Shown here in pieces: positions 1 through 7,637 of a DNA stretch of 33,199 nucleotides (the stretch's first letter is position 1; each line of letters begins with the position of its first letter). Position numbers and translations under genes: made by a program. The DNA is from Vicinamibacteria bacterium. GTDB taxonomy: Bacteria > Acidobacteriota > Vicinamibacteria > Vicinamibacterales > UBA8438. The DNA lies in assembly GCA_022821235.1 (NCBI GenBank), contig JAJEEA010000162.1:1-33199 (forward strand), in the 5' to 3' direction. Below the pieces are notes generated by a model. The model worked only from the letters and a program-made list of their open reading frames with translations. It made no database searches and was not told where the DNA came from.

Positions 1-69
1 ACCATCTGGCCCAGCGACGCCAATGTCGAGGAATCCACCATGATTGACTCCGAAGTGCTTGACATGTGA
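1..69 (+). CDS. C-terminal end of an unknown upstream gene (partial)
   Basis: An open frame enters from the left edge and ends at a TGA at 67-69, leaving 22 codons that end in SEVLDM. It has the same orientation as the ubiquitin-like operon and stops about 100 nt before it. The fragment is too short to identify, and it could also be a chance open frame. Nothing in it indicates a function. Confidence 0.3.
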   Translation, partial: TIWPSDANVEESTMIDSEVLDM

Positions 70-114
70 GACACCGCCCGGTACTCTGGTGAAGTGTTTC
101 ACGGATGGTGCACT

Positions 115-149
115 TTGACAGATGGCGGCCACAAGCGTCAACATGCGAT
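115..149 (+). promoter_or_regulatory. possible promoter of the ubiquitin-like/Cmr operon
   Basis: A perfect -35 hexamer TTGACA lies at 115-120 in the only gap before the first operon gene. No good -10 hexamer sits at 16-18 nt; the nearest weak candidates lie around 138-149. If used, it would give a short leader before the ATG at 171. Only the -35 match is seen directly; promoter activity is inferred. Confidence 0.25.
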
Positions 150-158
150 GCTGGGCCG

Positions 159-165
159 AGGGAGG
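159..165 (+). promoter_or_regulatory. ribosome binding site deciding the first operon start
   Basis: AGGGAGG is followed by five bases and then ATG at 171. This strong site selects 171 over the upstream in-frame ATG at 105, which has no comparable site. It is the strongest ribosome binding site in the operon, fitting a first gene from which later genes are translated by coupling. Confidence 0.7.
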
Positions 166-170
166 TTTCG

Positions 171-929
171 ATGGACGGCGAGCGTCACCACGGCGATCGG
201 CGAATCCCGCCGGATGTTCCCAATACCAGGACCGGCGAGCGCGGTGTCAGCGGCGAACCGGAAGCACTCGATGTGCCTCCGGACGAGATCCCCGATCACG
301 GACCGGGAGACGACGGCTTCATCCGCTACGAGGTCAACGGCGAGCGCCAGCGGACGGAGGAGCCGCGCTTGACGGTCGAACGGATTCTGCGCCAAGCGGG
401 GAGCGCCGCCGGGATCGACGTCGCCGACATCGGCAACTACTACCTCGAACGCGTCTCGGACGGCGCCGAGTACCGGAACCTGTCGGACGTCGTCACCATC
501 GAGGACGGGGACCGGTTTCTGGCCGTCTATGCCGGCAGGACGCCTGTCGCCGACTCGGCCGACGACATCACCCGGGAGCTCAGGGGGCTGGGGTTCGTCG
601 CCGACGTGCTGCGTATTCCCGGACTGGGCGGCGACCAGGCCGCCGTCTTCGACTATGCGGTCGACACGGGCCGCCACAAGGGGCGCACGTTCAGGGTCGG
701 CGTGTCGTTCCAGGAAACGCAGTATCCCGAGTATCCTCCCCACTTCGTGTGGGTGGCGGCCCTGCCGTCCCCCGCCCTGCCGGCGCACAGCAGCGGCCGC
801 CACGACGGCATGGACTGGTGTGCATTCAGCGTGCCGCCGAGCGACTTCTGGGACCGCCTGCCCGCTGCCGACAAGAACATGAAGACCTACATGACGAGGC
901 ACATGCGGCGGTTCTGGAACCAGTTGTGA
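171..929 (+). CDS. ubiquitin-like (multiubiquitin-type beta-grasp) domain fused to an E2-like conjugating domain
   Basis: 252 residues in three parts. Residues 1-48 are a charged, probably disordered leader. Residues about 50-125 look like a single beta-grasp/multiubiquitin repeat (FIRYEVNGE at the start, DGDRFLAVYAG at the end). Residues about 130-252 resemble an E2: YPEYPP at 185-190 matches the YPxxPP motif of UBC folds. C217, in DWCAFS, is the only cysteine in the protein and lies where an E2 thioester cysteine would be expected. The protein would carry an activated ubiquitin-like modifier passed from the E1 encoded next, whose GTG overlaps this stop (GTGA, 926-929). There is no C-terminal or inter-domain Gly-Gly, so it is unclear whether this domain is the modifier or a recognition module. 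Fold assignment rests on motif order only. Confidence 0.7.
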   Translation: MDGERHHGDRRIPPDVPNTRTGERGVSGEPEALDVPPDEIPDHGPGDDGFIRYEVNGERQRTEEPRLTVERILRQAGSAAGIDVADIGNYYLERVSDGAEYRNLSDVVTIEDGDRFLAVYAGRTPVADSADDITRELRGLGFVADVLRIPGLGGDQAAVFDYAVDTGRHKGRTFRVGVSFQETQYPEYPPHFVWVAALPSPALPAHSSGRHDGMDWCAFSVPPSDFWDRLPAADKNMKTYMTRHMRRFWNQL

Positions 930-2416
930 CCTTCGACGCCGTTCTCACCGAGGCCGTACATCGGCAGGCCTGCGATCACCTTCTCCGGCACGTCCGAGGG
1001 GGGCATCGGCAGGAAGAGGTCTGCTTCGCGCTGTGGCGGCCGGCCACGGGGGCGAGCCGTCGGTCGGCAGTCGTCTTCGAGCTCGTGCTCCCGGCCGCCG
1101 GCGAGCGGCTCCTCCACGGAAACGCAAGCTTCGAGCCCGGCTATCTGACGCGCGCCGTGAGACTGGCGTGCGCCCGCGGGGCCGGGTTGGCCTTCATGCA
1201 CAACCACCTGTCCGGCGGCTGGCAGGACATGAGCGAGCCGGACGTGACGGCCGAGCGCGACCGTATCGCGCCGCCGGCTCGGGCGAGCGGCCTGCCCCTG
1301 GTCGGCTTGACCCTGGCCACCGACGGTGCGTGGAGCGCGCGGTTCTGGACGCGGGACGGTACCCGCTTTCGGCGATCCTGGTGCACGAAGGTCCGCGTCG
1401 TCGGCCAGCGGCTGCGCGTCACCTGCAACGACGCGCTGATGCCGCCGCCGGGCCGACGCGCCACGTTGCGCCGCACGATCGACACGTGGGGCGAGGCCCG
1501 GCAACAGGACATCGCGCGGCTGCGCGTGGGGGTGGTCGGCGTCGGCAGCGTCGGCTGCATGGTGGCGGAGACGCTGGCGAGAATGGGGATCGGGAACCTC
1601 GTGCTGGTCGATCCCGACCGGGTGGAGACGCACAACCTGGACCGGCTGTTGTATGCGGGCGAAGCCGACATTGGGAAGTTCAAGGTGGATCTCGCACTCC
1701 GGAATCTCCAACGCGGCGCGACCGCCGAGCGGTTTCACGTCGAGGTCCATGCACACCCGATTCAACATGAGGTCGCCTGTCGCGCCGTGCTCGACTGCGA
1801 CGTGTTGTTTTCCGCCGTCGACCGGCCGTTGCCGAAGGACCTGCTCAACCGCATCGCCTATGCGCACTGCATCCCGGTGATCTCCGGGGGCGTCCACATC
1901 GACAACAAGCTCTCCGGAGAGCTGGCCAACGCCCTCTGGAGCGTCACCGTGGTCGGTCCGGGGCGCCGCTGCCTGCGGTGCGACGGACAGTACACGAGTT
2001 CGGACGTGGTCATGGAGCGGGACGGATCGCTGGACGATCCCGCCTACGTCCGGCTCCCAGGCGGTGGCCGGCCCCCGGCGAACCAGAACGTCTTCCCCTT
2101 CAGCGCGAATCTGGCCAGCCTGATGGTGATCGAGATGGTCCGGCTGACGGTGGCCGAAGCGTGGTGGCCGGAACCTGGGGGCAAGCTGAGCTACAGCCTG
2201 ATTCCGGGTCGGTTGCGAACGGTGCACGAGCGGTGCGAAGATGCCTGCTCCGTATCGGAAGGTACGGCGCTGGGCGACGGGTACCGCTATCCGTTTCTCG
2301 TCGACGCCGCGGCTGCCGAGTCGTCGTCTCCTGCCGGCGGCGGCCCGATGGAGGTCGTGAAGCACGTACTAGGAGCCGGCCGGCGCCTGCTCCGAATGTT
2401 CGCGCGAGGGGGCTGA
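926..2416 (+). CDS. JAB/JAMM isopeptidase fused to E1-like (ThiF) activating enzyme
   Basis: 496 residues starting at a GTG that overlaps the E2 stop. The N-terminal domain (about 1-145) is a JAB/MPN metalloprotease: H92-N-H94 then S103 and D106 give the JAMM zinc ligands and serine. The spacing is one residue longer than in Rpn11 or RadC, with a GGWQDMS insert. The C-terminal domain (about 180-450) is ThiF/E1: GVGSVG (205-210) forms the nucleotide loop, NLDRLL and DIGKFK are typical E1 segments, and CLRC (349-352) with CEDAC (437-441) probably bind structural zinc. It would adenylate a ubiquitin-like C-terminus and also remove or process conjugates. JAB-E1 fusions next to E2 genes are known in prokaryotic ubiquitin-like systems. 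The catalytic E1 cysteine cannot be assigned by eye. Confidence 0.85.
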   Translation: MTFDAVLTEAVHRQACDHLLRHVRGGHRQEEVCFALWRPATGASRRSAVVFELVLPAAGERLLHGNASFEPGYLTRAVRLACARGAGLAFMHNHLSGGWQDMSEPDVTAERDRIAPPARASGLPLVGLTLATDGAWSARFWTRDGTRFRRSWCTKVRVVGQRLRVTCNDALMPPPGRRATLRRTIDTWGEARQQDIARLRVGVVGVGSVGCMVAETLARMGIGNLVLVDPDRVETHNLDRLLYAGEADIGKFKVDLALRNLQRGATAERFHVEVHAHPIQHEVACRAVLDCDVLFSAVDRPLPKDLLNRIAYAHCIPVISGGVHIDNKLSGELANALWSVTVVGPGRRCLRCDGQYTSSDVVMERDGSLDDPAYVRLPGGGRPPANQNVFPFSANLASLMVIEMVRLTVAEAWWPEPGGKLSYSLIPGRLRTVHERCEDACSVSEGTALGDGYRYPFLVDAAAAESSSPAGGGPMEVVKHVLGAGRRLLRMFARGG

Positions 2417-3669
2417 TGGCCAGGATCACCGACGTCGAGATCGGAGACGTCCGCTGCTTCGAGGGCGCGCAGTCCGCGCGAACGCGGCGCATCACCCTGC
2501 TCGTGGGCGAGAACGGCGCTGGCAAGTCCACGTTCCTCGGTTGCTACCGGACGCTGGGCAAGCTCTCCAACCTCCACGACCTCGCGGAAGACAACCACTT
2601 CGACGAGCCGCCGTTCCAGATGGGCGGGTTCGACTCGATCGCGCGCGCCGGGAAGACGTCCTTCACCCTCGGCGGCAGGTTCGCCGAACACTGTCATGAC
2701 CGCGTCGCCTTCACCTTCCAGGCGGTTGGCGGCCGGCCCGTTGATCGGGGGATGGAGCTGCGGTTTCGGGGGAGAGGTGACTCTCTCCGCGACCTGCACG
2801 TGACGGCGCCTGAGGTGCCGGACGTTCTCATGCGCCTGCAGAATGCCGGATTCTCCTTCGATCTGCTGCCTGGAGAGGTTTCGTTTCGTTCGGTGTCGAC
2901 ATGGCTGTCTCGCTACGTCCGCGATGGCTACGTGCCCTTCGCCGGGGATCTGCAGAGGTTCCGAGAAGCGCGCGGGACCGACGCCGAGAGCGCAGCAGCC
3001 GGGTTCGTGAGACTCGTTTCCCTGTTGCAGAAGGATCTCCCTTTCCCCCAGGCCGACGCGTTGCGGGTAGCGGCCGCAGAGCCGTCGTTGCCGTCGCGCC
3101 AACGTCACTACGATGCCGCACCTGACCACCTCACCACCGGCGACGAAGGGGAGATACTCGCCTTCCTTGCCGCCATCGGCGAGAACGTCGGACTCTGGCG
3201 AGCCGTACACGTCGATCGCAGATTGGATGAGCCCCGCGTGCAGGTGTTTGTCGACACCCCCAGCGGTCGTTTCAACCTCCAGGACGTGGGATACGGCGTC
3301 CACAGCCTGATGGTGATCTTCGGCTTCATCTACAGGAACGCGCCCGAGACCGTCCTGCTCCTCCAGCAGCCCGAGATCCACGTGCACCCGCGCGCGCAGG
3401 CGGCGCTGGCGCAGTGGATGGCCGAGAGCGGCCGCAGCTTCGTGATCGAGACGCACAGCGACCACTTCGTCGATCGGTTCCGAATCTGCGTCATGAAGGG
3501 AACTCTTGCTCCCGACGAGCTGTCCATCATCTACTTCGAGCCAACGGCAGACGGCACGCGGTCCCGAATGCACAGCATCGCCGTCGACTCGCAGGGCAAC
3601 TTCGAAGGCGCGCCCGACGGATACCGTGCCTTCTTCCTGGAGGAGACTCGATCCCTGTTGGGTTTCTGA
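2416..3669 (+). CDS. AAA family ATPase (OLD/SMC-like, DUF3696-type)
   Basis: 417 residues; the ATG overlaps the previous stop by one base (TGATG). Walker A is GENGAGKST at 31-39. The C-terminal half has the signature LLLQQPEIHVHP followed by an ETHSDHF switch segment, the layout of OLD-like and DUF3696 ATPases found in defence loci. The usual acidic pair before PE is Q-Q here, which may be a subfamily trait or may weaken hydrolysis. No TOPRIM nuclease domain follows, so a nuclease partner would have to be separate; the PIN protein encoded 17 nt downstream is the obvious candidate. Role inferred: nucleotide-driven sensor or scaffold for the module, in the cytoplasm. Confidence 0.85.
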   Translation: MARITDVEIGDVRCFEGAQSARTRRITLLVGENGAGKSTFLGCYRTLGKLSNLHDLAEDNHFDEPPFQMGGFDSIARAGKTSFTLGGRFAEHCHDRVAFTFQAVGGRPVDRGMELRFRGRGDSLRDLHVTAPEVPDVLMRLQNAGFSFDLLPGEVSFRSVSTWLSRYVRDGYVPFAGDLQRFREARGTDAESAAAGFVRLVSLLQKDLPFPQADALRVAAAEPSLPSRQRHYDAAPDHLTTGDEGEILAFLAAIGENVGLWRAVHVDRRLDEPRVQVFVDTPSGRFNLQDVGYGVHSLMVIFGFIYRNAPETVLLLQQPEIHVHPRAQAALAQWMAESGRSFVIETHSDHFVDRFRICVMKGTLAPDELSIIYFEPTADGTRSRMHSIAVDSQGNFEGAPDGYRAFFLEETRSLLGF

Positions 3670-3686
3670 GCGCGGCGCTTGCGGTC

Positions 3687-4166
3687 ATGTGCATCCCGAC
3701 GATAATCGACGCCAGTGCGTTCGGAGCCGTTCTTGACCCGCGAGCAGGCACGGAGCTCCGCTCGTGGATCGATCGGGGGCACGGACGGGTGGTGTACTCG
3801 AACGACGGCGGCTACTGGAACGAGCTCGTGAAGAGTGGGCGGATGCTCGAGTTGATCGAGGCCTATCGCCGGGCCGATCGTGCGCGTCTTGTCGACGCAG
3901 CCTCGGTGCGGGTCGCCGAAGAGTCGCTGATGCATGTCACTACGCGATCCAGGGCGAAAGACAAGCCGGTTCTGGCGTTGGCGAGGGCCAGCGGCGCGCT
4001 GGTCCTGTGTTCGACGGACGCTGCATTGATGGACGATTTCCTCGACGCCCGGCTGTTGCCGAAGGTCGGAAGACGGAAGAAGTCGGTATATCCGATTGAT
4101 CGGTCAGCAGCAACTCGACGTCGGTTTCTCGAACGGCGCCGATGCCGCCAGGGGCTGTGTTCGTGA
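3687..4166 (+). CDS. PIN-domain ribonuclease-like protein
   Basis: 159 residues. The opening strand IPTIIDAS gives acidic residue D8; further acidic candidates are E46, D92 and D111, the last two in the order KDKPVLALA...GALVLCSTD that is typical of VapC-like PIN domains. The active site therefore looks intact and metal-dependent RNase activity is likely. The start is the only ATG near the N-terminal strand and its ribosome site is weak. It lies 17 nt after the AAA gene and its TGA overlaps the GTG of the next gene (GTGA). It could be the effector of the AAA/ubiquitin-like module, or the toxin of a PIN-HTH toxin-antitoxin pair caught in the operon. Confidence 0.75.
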   Translation: MCIPTIIDASAFGAVLDPRAGTELRSWIDRGHGRVVYSNDGGYWNELVKSGRMLELIEAYRRADRARLVDAASVRVAEESLMHVTTRSRAKDKPVLALARASGALVLCSTDAALMDDFLDARLLPKVGRRKKSVYPIDRSAATRRRFLERRRCRQGLCS

Positions 4167-4645
4167 CGGGCACTTCCCGGGCAGACCACGGTGGCCGTCG
4201 CGCGGCCGACGCGCTCACGCGGACGAGTGAAACCTGGGATCTGAGCCGAGCCGAGGCGGCCCGACTGTTCCGCGTGAGCCGCGAGGAGATTGGCCAGTGG
4301 CGGCGGCGCGGTGTGCTCCGGGAGCACGCCGGCGCGGTTTCGGATCTGTCCGAGGCCACCGATCTGCTCGTCCTTTATCTGAAGCGCAATCGCATTCCGG
4401 CGGTGGTGCGCCGCTCGATTCCGGCGCTCGACGGGGCGTCCCTGGTGGACCTGTTGGGGTGGGGCGACACCGGCGCCGTGCTGGCAGCGTGCCGTGACAT
4501 GTTCCGATTCGACCAGGTTGGGGGGAACTGGCACACGGAGTTGCTGCATGAGGCAGCGCCGCACGGCCACAAGGCGATGCCCGCGGTGTCGGTGCCCCTC
4601 GGCAACGCGATTTGCCCACAAGACGTGCAGGGCAGGCGGTCGTAA
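4163..4645 (+). CDS. HTH-containing protein, possible antitoxin or regulator
   Basis: 160 residues from a GTG overlapping the PIN stop. Residues about 26-50 (LSRAEAARLFRVSREEIGQWRRRG) form a clear helix-turn-helix. Residues about 85-115 (PALDGASLVDLLGW...VLAACRDMF) recall the C-terminal toxin-binding segment of Xre/MbcA/ParS antitoxins, a weak resemblance only. The tail after 118 has no recognised motif. Tight coupling to the PIN gene suggests a toxin-neutralising or autoregulatory role. The alternative is a regulator of the CRISPR genes that begin 3 nt later. An upstream in-frame ATG at 4142 exists, but the GTGA overlap fits the local pattern better. Confidence 0.6.
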   Translation: MTGTSRADHGGRRAADALTRTSETWDLSRAEAARLFRVSREEIGQWRRRGVLREHAGAVSDLSEATDLLVLYLKRNRIPAVVRRSIPALDGASLVDLLGWGDTGAVLAACRDMFRFDQVGGNWHTELLHEAAPHGHKAMPAVSVPLGNAICPQDVQGRRS

Positions 4646-4648
4646 GAA

Positions 4649-6454
4649 GTGAGCGATAACATTAAACAGCCACGAGAACGAGCGTCCTTCCGCCACGGGG
4701 ACCTGGGGCGGGAACACGTGCTTCTGACGGTGCTCGGATTGTCCCCGCGACTGGCGCGCTACATGCTCGGGGATCGAGAGGCCGAGGCTCGACTCGCACC
4801 CGTAGCGCTGCTGGACCTGCTGCCGCCTGCCGACCGCCCCGGTCGCGTGGTGGCTTTCTGTACGCCGGAGGCGACGGAACAGAGCTGGTCGTGCTTCGAA
4901 GCCGCTCTGCGTGACCGATGTCAGGTGGAGCGGATCGATGTGCCAGGCGGGATGACGCAGGACGGTGTCGATACGTATCTGGCGCGGGTGTCGAGTGCCA
5001 TCCCCGATCGGGACATCGAACTCACGGTGGACGTCACCCATGGCCCTCGACACTTCTCGTTTCTGACGTACATCGCGGTGCTCTACCTGGCAGCGCTCCG
5101 CGATGTTCGAGTGCGCGGCGCGTACTACAGCCTACCGCGCGAGAATGCGCCGAGCCCCTTCCTCGATCTGCGCCCGCTGCTCGACCTGCCTCGCTGGATT
5201 CACGCGCTGCAGGTCGCGCGGGAGACCGGCAGCACGTTGCCGCTGGCCGAGGTCATCGACCCCGGTTCGCGAGAGCGAACGGCAACAGCCAGAAGAGCCA
5301 AGGATATCGCGCGTGACCTATACGCAATGTCGGAAGCGTATCTGTCCGGTCTGCCCCTTGAATTGGGCCGCCTGGCGCACGATGTTCATGACCGTCGCCT
5401 CGGGGCGCTGAAGAAACTGCTCGTGGGCGACCACCGCCTGCCGCTCGCCGGCGAGCTGATCGAGGGGTTGAAGGGAACGTTGGGTTCCTTCGCCGCGGAC
5501 ACTCCGACGGTCGGTGACGGCTGGAAGCAGCGAGTCGAGCTGACGGCGGTCGAACTGGACCGTCAGGCGCGCATCATCGACGATCTGCTCCGCCGCAAGA
5601 ACGTGGCGGCTGCCCTCGGCCTCATGAATGAGTGGACGGTATCGTGGGTCGTCTGGCGGCAGGGGGGCGCCCGCGAGTGGCTCGACTACGCCAACACGAG
5701 GCGCAGGGCCGGTCGCCTGCTGGGGGCGATGGCGGCGGTCGGCAACGATGCGGAACTTCGCAGCCGCCTGACTGACGAACAACGCTCGCTCGGCGGTTTC
5801 TGGGCACGGCTCTCGGAGCTTCGCAACGCGTATCATCACCACGGCATGCGTCCCCTTCCGCTCGTCGGTGACAGGAAGGCGGAGAAGACCATGCGCCGGG
5901 TCCGGGACTTCTGGAACGACACGCTCCGTTCACGGCCGGACATCTCTCTGTCTCTGGGCGAGTCGCCGGGCGGCCGGGTGCTCGTCAGCCCAATCGGCAA
6001 GCGTCCTGGCGTGCTCTTCAGCGCCGTGCACGCGTGTCGAACGGACGGGGGCGGCGGCGAACCGGTACTGTGTCTCGCCGTCTGTTCGGGTGAGAGCCAG
6101 GGGATGGTTGCGGAGGCGTTGCAGCGCGCCCGCTATGCCGGTGCGGTCGAGTCGCTCGTCTTCGACGATGCCGTCGGGGGAGGTCGACGGGAGATCGAGC
6201 ACCTGGTGCAGGCGGCGCGGCCGCACTTCATCGGCGCCGGCGACGTGGTCGTGAACGTCACCGGCGGGACGACGCTCATGGGGCTCGCTGCGGAGGCGCT
6301 CGCCACTGCTGCGCGCGACCTCGCCTGTCCGGTGCGCCGGTTCGGGTTGATTGACCGCCGGCCCCCGTCCGAGCAGGAGTCGGAGCCGTATCGGGCGGGC
6401 GAGCCGTTCTGGCTCGACACAGCGGAGAACGACGATGCCGGCGATTCGGATTGA
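4649..6454 (+). CDS. Csx1/TM1812-family CARF-HEPN ancillary nuclease with a second C-terminal CARF-like domain
   Basis: 601 residues from GTG. The N-terminal domain (about 20-200) carries D128-V-T-H-G, the DxTHG motif of the TM1812/Csx CARF family that binds cyclic oligoadenylate. A helical middle region (about 210-430) contains R392-N-A-Y-H-H397, an Rx4H motif of HEPN ribonucleases. The C-terminal part (about 440-600) begins VLVSPIGKRPGVLFSA and contains N536-V-T-G-G-T-T, the signature of a second CARF-type Rossmann fold. The protein would be an RNA-cutting effector switched on by the cOA made by the downstream Cas10. The second CARF could bind another ligand or act as a self-limiting ring nuclease; this is inference. 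It begins 3 nt after the HTH gene and its end overlaps cmr1 by 20 nt. Confidence 0.8.
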   Translation: MSDNIKQPRERASFRHGDLGREHVLLTVLGLSPRLARYMLGDREAEARLAPVALLDLLPPADRPGRVVAFCTPEATEQSWSCFEAALRDRCQVERIDVPGGMTQDGVDTYLARVSSAIPDRDIELTVDVTHGPRHFSFLTYIAVLYLAALRDVRVRGAYYSLPRENAPSPFLDLRPLLDLPRWIHALQVARETGSTLPLAEVIDPGSRERTATARRAKDIARDLYAMSEAYLSGLPLELGRLAHDVHDRRLGALKKLLVGDHRLPLAGELIEGLKGTLGSFAADTPTVGDGWKQRVELTAVELDRQARIIDDLLRRKNVAAALGLMNEWTVSWVVWRQGGAREWLDYANTRRRAGRLLGAMAAVGNDAELRSRLTDEQRSLGGFWARLSELRNAYHHHGMRPLPLVGDRKAEKTMRRVRDFWNDTLRSRPDISLSLGESPGGRVLVSPIGKRPGVLFSAVHACRTDGGGGEPVLCLAVCSGESQGMVAEALQRARYAGAVESLVFDDAVGGGRREIEHLVQAARPHFIGAGDVVVNVTGGTTLMGLAAEALATAARDLACPVRRFGLIDRRPPSEQESEPYRAGEPFWLDTAENDDAGDSD

Positions 6455-7637
6455 GGCCACGTACAGCGTCGTGACGCCGCTGTTCTGCGCCGGCGCCGAC
6501 TCGAAGACACCCGAAGTTCGCCTGCCCAGCTTCAAGGGTGTGTTGCGTTACTGGTGGCGGGCGCTGGCGTGGTCGCGCTACGGTGCGGACCTGGGGGTCT
6601 TGCGACGGCAGGAAGACAGACTCTTCGGGAGCGCCGGCGGCGGCCAGTCGCGCGTGGTCATGCGGCTGGCGTCGGCCCCCGAGTCGCCGACGATCTCCGC
6701 CGGTCACGTGCTTGAGGCGCGTTCCGGAGCCGGCGTTGTGGGAGAGGGTGCCCGCTACCTGGGCTACGGCGTCATGGAGGCGTTCGGGAGCCGCAAGAAA
6801 GGCACCAAAGCCGGACAACTCACCCGCGCCTGCCTCGGCGCACCGTTCGATTTCACGGTCGAGATGCGAGCGCGCCATCTTGACGGACAGGAGTCGACGT
6901 CCCTGGTCAATGCGCTCGTCGCGTTGGGAAGCCTGGGCGGCCTGGGCGCCAGGAGCCGCAAGGGCTACGGGTCTCTGGTGCTTCGGTCTCTGCACGTGAA
7001 CGGCGAGGCCCGCTGGAGTGGGCCGTGCTCCATGGCTGAACTGCAACGCGCCATCGCGGCACTCCGATCCGAGCAAACCGACCATCGTGCGGGAGCCTAT
7101 CCGGAGTTCACCGCGCTGTCGAGCAGAGCACGCCACGTGTTGTTGTCCAGCACCCGTAGAGAACCGCTGGAACTGCTGGATCTGGTTGGCCGCGAAATGG
7201 TCCGGTTTCGGAGTTGGGGTCGCAAGGGCAGGATCTTCGAGAGTCAGCTCGATTCGGAAAAGAAGTTCCGGCACGACCACGACCTGATGAAGGGCCGTCA
7301 GCGCCGTTCACACCCCCGGCGCATCGCCTTCGGTCTTCCTCACAACTACGGGCAACGGAAGCACGAACAGGTTGGGCCTGCCGACGGTCTGGATCGGCGA
7401 GCGAGCCCTCTGTTCATCCACATCCACCCGTGCGAAGACCGACCCGTGGCCGTCCTGTCGTTCCTGCCCGCTCGTTTCCTGCCCGCGGGCAAATCCGACA
7501 TCTCGGTCGGAGGAAGCAGGGTCCCGCAAGCTCCGGAGGAGGAACTGTACGGCCCGGTTCGCGAGTTCCTCGATCGCCTTCTCGATCGAGATCGGCGCCG
7601 GGAACCGTTCACGGATGCCGTGGAGGTGCGATCGTGA
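6435..7637 (+). CDS. cmr1: type III-B CRISPR RAMP protein Cmr1
   Basis: 400 residues. PSFKGVLRYWWRA at 31-43 is the Cmr1 hallmark, and a glycine-rich GGLGARSRKGYG loop near 170 is the RAMP signature. The C-terminal half contains FGLPHNYG and RASPLFIHIHP, also typical of Cmr1. The protein is a Cas7-group subunit that sits at the head of the Cmr complex near the 3' end of the crRNA-target duplex. The ATG at 6435 lies within the csx gene (20-nt overlap), before the first conserved strand (IRIEATYSVVTP). The GTG of cas10 overlaps its TGA, so the effector genes are probably translationally coupled. Confidence 0.93.
   Translation: MPAIRIEATYSVVTPLFCAGADSKTPEVRLPSFKGVLRYWWRALAWSRYGADLGVLRRQEDRLFGSAGGGQSRVVMRLASAPESPTISAGHVLEARSGAGVVGEGARYLGYGVMEAFGSRKKGTKAGQLTRACLGAPFDFTVEMRARHLDGQESTSLVNALVALGSLGGLGARSRKGYGSLVLRSLHVNGEARWSGPCSMAELQRAIAALRSEQTDHRAGAYPEFTALSSRARHVLLSSTRREPLELLDLVGREMVRFRSWGRKGRIFESQLDSEKKFRHDHDLMKGRQRRSHPRRIAFGLPHNYGQRKHEQVGPADGLDRRASPLFIHIHPCEDRPVAVLSFLPARFLPAGKSDISVGGSRVPQAPEEELYGPVREFLDRLLDRDRRREPFTDAVEVRS

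Noticed and set aside
122..925. N-terminal extension of the JAB-E1 frame across the whole Ubl-E2 gene
   Set aside because: The extension is arginine-rich and motif-free. The GTG at 926 overlaps the E2 stop in the style used all along the operon.
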